Source: Acidobacteriota bacterium (GTDB lineage: Bacteria > Acidobacteriota > Terriglobia > Acidiferrales > UBA7541). Taken from it: DNA of 25,572 nucleotides. The notes beneath the pieces are model-generated. The model did no database searches. It was not told where the DNA came from and saw nothing but the letters and a program-made list of their open reading frames with translations. Below are positions 23,259 through 25,572 of the stretch, in pieces. The number at the start of each line of letters is the position of its first letter. Position 1 is the first letter of the stretch. Made by a program: the position numbers and the translations under genes. The stretch is taken from the NCBI GenBank assembly GCA_028876695.1, contig JAGWRH010000049.1, positions 1 through 25,572 of the forward strand, in the 5' to 3' direction.

Positions 23259-23284
23259 GCCGTCTACTGCTCCCCCGGAGTTCA

Positions 23285-23902
23285 ATGGTGAAACGTCGTG
23301 CGGCGAAGGGTGCGGAAATCTCTCGCTTGGCGCATAAGTCGATGAAAAAAAGCGGTTTAGCTTCCAACTCAAAGAGCAAGGCAATTCCCCCAGATCCCGA
23401 CGCTCAAGCCAAGCAGCAGCAGCTGAAAACCTACGAAGAGGCGCTGAAGCAGTTCCAGCAGCAGAAATGGCCTCGCGCCAAGGAGCTCTTCGAGCGAGTC
23501 TTGGAAGGCCCTGCGCGGGACCTCGCCGACCGCGCCCAAGTGCATCTGCGCATCTGCTCCCAGCGCATTTCGCCGCCGCCCGCGTCGCCGCCCAAGTCCG
23601 CCGAGGATCACTACACGCAGGGCGTCGCGCTGATGAATATGGGGCGTTGGGACGAAGCCCGCGAACACCTGGACCGCGCGCGCAAGGCCGCGCCCAAGGC
23701 CGATCACATCGTGTATGCCATCGCCGCTCTCGACTGCCTCACCGGCGAGGCCGATTCCGCGATGGAAAATTTGAAACTTGCCATCCAGCTGCGCCCTGAA
23801 AACCGCTACCACGCCCGCAACGACGAGGACTTCTCGTTCTTGCAGGAGGACCCTCGCTTCACGGAGCTGCTCTATCCCGAGCGGGAAGGCTCCGCTGGGT
23901 AG
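23285..23902 (+). CDS. TPR repeat protein
   Basis: The 205-aa protein starts at the ATG at 23285, supported by GGAG at 23277-23280. An upstream in-frame extension lacks this signal. The first 40 residues are basic (MVKRRAAKGAEISRLAHKSM) and probably disordered. Two or three TPR units follow: about 48-75 (YEEALKQFQQQKWPRAKELF) and about 105-140 (HYTQGVALMNMGRWDEAREH, then LDRARKAAPKA), with a further helical pair AALDCLTGEADSAMENLKLA. No signal peptide or membrane segment is seen, so it is a cytosolic scaffold. It lies 15 nt upstream of yvcK and is likely co-transcribed with it. Specific partners cannot be inferred. Confidence 0.82.
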   Translation: MVKRRAAKGAEISRLAHKSMKKSGLASNSKSKAIPPDPDAQAKQQQLKTYEEALKQFQQQKWPRAKELFERVLEGPARDLADRAQVHLRICSQRISPPPASPPKSAEDHYTQGVALMNMGRWDEAREHLDRARKAAPKADHIVYAIAALDCLTGEADSAMENLKLAIQLRPENRYHARNDEDFSFLQEDPRFTELLYPEREGSAG

Positions 23903-23917
23903 CTTCGCTTTCGCTCC

Positions 23918-24946
23918 ATGGGATCCGTTCCGAAAAAACGCTCGCTGCCCGTCCGCGTGGTGGCCCTTGGCGGCGGCACCGGCCTATCGGCCGTGCTGCG
24001 CGGATTGAAGCAGCACGTCGCCGCGAACGACGAGACCAACTCGCTCGCTCCGATTGCCGATCTCACAGCGGTCGTCACCGTCACCGACGATGGCGGCAGC
24101 TCCGGCCGCCTGCGCCGCGAATATCGCGTGCTTCCCCCGGGAGACATCCGCAACTGCCTGGTGGCGCTCTCCCCTTCTCCGAATCTGCTGGGCAATCTCT
24201 TTCAATACCGCTTTCCGGCGGGCCGCGGCCTTGCCGGTCACAGCTTTGGGAATCTTTTCGTCACCGCGCTCACCAACATCACCGGCGATTTTCCCAAGGC
24301 CGTGCAAGTTTCCGCTCAGGTCCTGGCGATTCGCGGGCAAATTTTCCCGTCCACCGAACAGAACGTCACGCTCGAAGCCGAGCTTGCGGACGGCACCATC
24401 GTTCCCGGCGAAACGAAAATTTCCAAGTCGCGAAAGCCCATCGCGCGAATTCGCCTGGTGCCCTCGCGGGTCCGCCCGCTGCCCGAGGTGGTCCGCGCTA
24501 TTCGCAAGGCCGACCTGATTCTCGTCGGGCCCGGATCGCTCTATACCAGCATTCTGCCGAATCTGCTCGTTCCGGGAATATTGCGCGCCATGATGAACGC
24601 GCGGGCTCAGCGCGTTTATATTGCCAATCTCATGACCCAGCCCGGCGAAACGCGTCATTACACCGTGGCCGACCACGTGCGCGCCATTTACGAGCACACC
24701 CGCGCGCGCGTTTTCGACGTCGCGGTGATCAACCGCACGCCAGTGAAGCCGCGCCTGCTGCGGCTCTACGCGGCCCAGGGCGCCGAGCCGGTTGATCCGT
24801 CGTACGCCGAGATGGAAGAGTTGGGGCTGCGGTGCGTGTCGGGGGCTGTATTGCGAGAAGACGGCAAAGTCCGTCATCATGAGGCGCGCCTGGCGACGCT
24901 GCTGATGGATTCGTTTGTGCGCGGCGGGCCGCCGCGGCGCCGTTAA
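23918..24946 (+). CDS. yvcK: YvcK/CofD-like protein (gluconeogenesis factor family)
   Basis: YvcK-family proteins bind UDP-sugars and are needed for normal growth on gluconeogenic carbon sources and for cell-wall synthesis in Bacillus and Mycobacterium. They share the fold of the CofD transferase. The 342-aa protein shows VVALGGGTGLSAVLRGLK at residues 14-31, VTVTDDGGSSGRLRREY, LPPGDIRNCLVALS, AGHSFGNLFVTALTNITGDF and LILVGPGSLYTSILPNLLVPGI, all strong family signatures. Length is normal for the family. No strong Shine-Dalgarno precedes the ATG, which lies 15 nt after the TPR gene, so coupling is possible. A role in coordinating envelope precursor supply would suit the envelope-rich neighbourhood, but that is inference. 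Confidence 0.93.
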   Translation: MGSVPKKRSLPVRVVALGGGTGLSAVLRGLKQHVAANDETNSLAPIADLTAVVTVTDDGGSSGRLRREYRVLPPGDIRNCLVALSPSPNLLGNLFQYRFPAGRGLAGHSFGNLFVTALTNITGDFPKAVQVSAQVLAIRGQIFPSTEQNVTLEAELADGTIVPGETKISKSRKPIARIRLVPSRVRPLPEVVRAIRKADLILVGPGSLYTSILPNLLVPGILRAMMNARAQRVYIANLMTQPGETRHYTVADHVRAIYEHTRARVFDVAVINRTPVKPRLLRLYAAQGAEPVDPSYAEMEELGLRCVSGAVLREDGKVRHHEARLATLLMDSFVRGGPPRRR

Positions 24947-25572
24947 TTCCCTGCCGCCACCGAGTTCGGCGCGATGTAACCTTCGCGTGCGTAGACGTCC
25001 ACTTTCTGCTTCTTGCCCTTTTTGTTGCGCAGCAGCAGGGGATTGCCCTGATCGTCCACGACTTGGACGACGATCTTGTGATACTTCCCATCTTGCGGCG
25101 TGGAAGGCGTGAATCCCATGGTGTACTGGAAGCGCAGGAATTCCGCCACGGTGTTGAAAACGTCCGGCATCTCGGCTTCAAAGCGCGGGAAGAACGCGTA
25201 GCCGCCGGTCAGGCGCGAAAACGTGGTGAGTTGGTTTTTCGCCTGCAGGTAGGCAAGGTCGTTTCCCTGATTATACAGGTCGAGAACCTCGCCCATACCC
25301 ACGCAGAAGATCGTCACTTCACTTTCCTTCAGCCGGTCGATGATCTGGTCCAAATTGTGCTTGCTGAACGTGTCGTAGCCGGACGCGATCACCAGAATCG
25401 ACTTCTTCCCTTTCACGTCCCGCAGTTGATCCACCGTCTGGTAAATCGCGTCGAAGAGCACCGCTTCATGGAAGCTGGGAAAACCAAGCTGCTGAATGTC
25501 CTGATCGACTTCGGACTTGTTCTGCGTGAAGTCCTGCACCAGATGCGTATTCAGGTCGAACGTCTTCAGCGC
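24943..25572 (-). CDS. VWFA-related domain protein, acidobacterial type (3' part; 5' end outside window)
   Basis: The last 209 codons of a gene entering from the right edge are visible. The frame is open through the window end, so the start, signal peptide and MIDAS metal site (DxSxS) lie outside. The visible part has the second half of a von Willebrand A domain: FHEAVLFDAIYQTVDQL, KGKKSILVIASGYDTFS, VTIFCVGMG and LTTFSRLTGGYAFFP. A C-terminal strand-rich domain follows (YTMGFTPSTPQDGKYHKIVV, then KVDVYAREGYIAP). This combination matches the VWFA-related proteins that are multiplied in Acidobacteriota, usually secreted and of unknown function. The stop TAA shares the TTAA with yvcK, so the two genes converge with a 4-nt overlap. 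Confidence 0.88.
   Translation of the reverse strand, partial: ALKTFDLNTHLVQDFTQNKSEVDQDIQQLGFPSFHEAVLFDAIYQTVDQLRDVKGKKSILVIASGYDTFSKHNLDQIIDRLKESEVTIFCVGMGEVLDLYNQGNDLAYLQAKNQLTTFSRLTGGYAFFPRFEAEMPDVFNTVAEFLRFQYTMGFTPSTPQDGKYHKIVVQVVDDQGNPLLLRNKKGKKQKVDVYAREGYIAPNSVAAGN

Overview
The window is about 25.6 kb of GC-rich, gene-dense bacterial chromosome carrying mainly core and cell-envelope genes. The most likely source is a member of the Acidobacteriota, or a close relative. The cut-off gene at the right end resembles the VWFA-related proteins that are expanded in that phylum. The many lipoproteins, an LptE-like gene and a BamD-like gene point to a two-membrane envelope. No tRNA, rRNA, CRISPR array, insertion sequence or phage gene was seen.

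Left part (1-7797, all + strand). The 3' end of an NtrC-type sigma-54 activator overlaps a membrane histidine kinase, which overlaps a proline-rich lipoprotein gene: one signalling operon. A DUF465 small protein follows. Next comes a tightly packed run: phosphatidylserine decarboxylase, phosphatidylserine synthase, an aspartate-semialdehyde-dehydrogenase-like protein that has lost its catalytic residues, an LptE-like lipoprotein and DNA polymerase III delta (holA). Most junctions overlap by 1-19 nt or are only about 12 nt apart.

Middle part (7821-17252, - strand). rpsT (S20) has its own promoter and a clear intrinsic terminator. It is followed by valS with a recognisable promoter, a lipocalin-like protein, and a 312-nt noncoding stretch holding a perfect CRP/FNR-like palindrome. 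Beyond this lies a second - strand cluster. Read in transcription order it is a kinase-less PASTA membrane protein, ribulose-phosphate 3-epimerase, a BamD-like TPR protein with a long disordered tail, and a receiver-domain protein with a roughly 450-residue disordered tail and no DNA-binding domain.

Right part (17391-25572). On the + strand are a Cys/Met-metabolism PLP enzyme, an MltD-like lytic transglycosylase lipoprotein with three LysM domains, and a small protein with an acidic N-terminal half and a histone-H1-like Lys/Ala-rich C-terminal half behind a strong promoter. These are followed by a HipA-like kinase paired with a DUF3037 protein, a TPR protein and a YvcK/CofD-like protein. The last gene, a VWFA-type protein on the - strand, converges on yvcK and shares its stop region (TTAA).

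The least-explained items are the HipA-like/DUF3037 pair, the bipartite-charge protein, the receiver protein with its switch Thr/Ser replaced by Val, the degenerate ASD-like protein, and the BamD-like protein without a lipobox. All assignments come from reading motifs; no database search was run.
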